Source: Rhizobium sp. L1K21
GTDB lineage: Bacteria > Pseudomonadota > Alphaproteobacteria > Rhizobiales > Rhizobiaceae
Direction: 5' to 3'
Length of the DNA: 64,000 nucleotides
Assembly: GCF_024055895.1 (NCBI RefSeq)
Contig: NZ_JAMXLE010000009.1
Coordinates: 1-64,000, forward strand
The notes beneath the pieces are model-generated. The model had not been told where the DNA came from, made no database searches, and was given only the letters and a program-made list of their open reading frames with translations. Positions 63,924-64,000 of this stretch are shown here, piece after piece (positions within the stretch are counted from its first letter, which is position 1; each line of letters begins with the position of its first letter). A program made the position numbers and the translations under genes.

Positions 63924-64000
63924 CTATTTTTGTACAGTAGATGGGCTTTGCAGACCGGAAGCCTTGATGCCCGCTATGGCGCAGGCCTCGTCTTCGTCGC
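63924..64000 (-). CDS. C-terminal end of an unidentified protein, cut by the window edge
   Basis: On the minus strand a frame runs in from the right edge and ends DEDEACAIAGIKASGLQSPS plus four residues before TAG. The style recalls the C-terminus of ring-hydroxylating dioxygenase alpha subunits, where an acidic stretch precedes a short tail, but 25 residues are too few to decide. The EthD gene starts 11 bases further on, so both probably share an operon. Confidence 0.4.
   Translation of the reverse strand, partial: DEDEACAIAGIKASGLQSPSTVQK

Noticed and set aside
1-64000. CRISPR arrays, tRNA and rRNA genes, complete insertion sequences
   Set aside because: Reading both strands I saw no spaced direct repeats, cloverleaf-like genes or intact transposase genes. 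Only transposase fragments are present.

Overview
The window looks like a secondary replicon (plasmid, megaplasmid or chromid) of an alphaproteobacterium of the order Hyphomicrobiales (Rhizobiales). It opens with the repB and repA genes of a repABC replication system, read leftwards, and repC would lie just outside the left edge. The rest is accessory DNA: ABC and TRAP uptake systems, FadR-, HutC-, LysR- and AraC-type regulators, aromatic-ring catabolism and an RND efflux pump. I cannot name a genus from the sequence. I saw no tRNA, rRNA or CRISPR array.

Layout. (1) 1-2458, replication and partition genes with a candidate counter-transcribed RNA. (2) 3308-17071, module I: a FadR-type regulator sits between two divergent units. 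The leftward unit encodes a beta-keto acid cleavage enzyme, a FAH-family hydrolase, a sulfonate/sulfate-ester type ABC importer, a formylglycine-type sulfatase and a two-subunit molybdenum enzyme resembling pyrogallol-phloroglucinol transhydroxylase. The rightward unit encodes an extradiol dioxygenase and an NADPH-type reductase. (3) 17640-33772, module II: fused TRAP transporter, flavin ring hydroxylase, FAH hydrolase, extradiol dioxygenase, alpha/beta hydrolases, a CoA transferase and beta-oxidation enzymes around a HutC-type regulator. Four promoters share one palindromic motif. (4) 34236-45060, module III: a second TRAP system with its own hydroxylase, dioxygenase, FAH hydrolase, cupin, amidohydrolase and a LysR regulator. 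(5) 45132-54081: a scarred hydrolase/TetR pair, a tripartite RND pump with its TetR regulator, and an MFS carrier. (6) 54188-59728: an AraC regulator and an FAD oxidase / iron-sulfur / FAD oxidase triad. (7) 60306-64000: LysR regulator, aldehyde dehydrogenase, EthD protein and the tail of one more gene.

How it fits together. Modules I-III each contain an uptake system, an extradiol (VOC-fold) dioxygenase and a FAH-type hydrolase, so they read as three parallel meta-cleavage routes for different aromatic substrates. Module I is the most unusual. Its gene order suggests import of a sulfated or sulfonated aromatic, removal of sulfate in the cytoplasm, rearrangement of the hydroxyl pattern by a molybdenum transhydroxylase-like enzyme, ring cleavage, and acyl cleavage by the beta-keto acid cleavage enzyme. 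The chemistry is inference; the gene identities rest on motifs. Fragments of IS6-like transposases lie at or near module boundaries (33955, about 45702, 59810), which suggests assembly by transposition.
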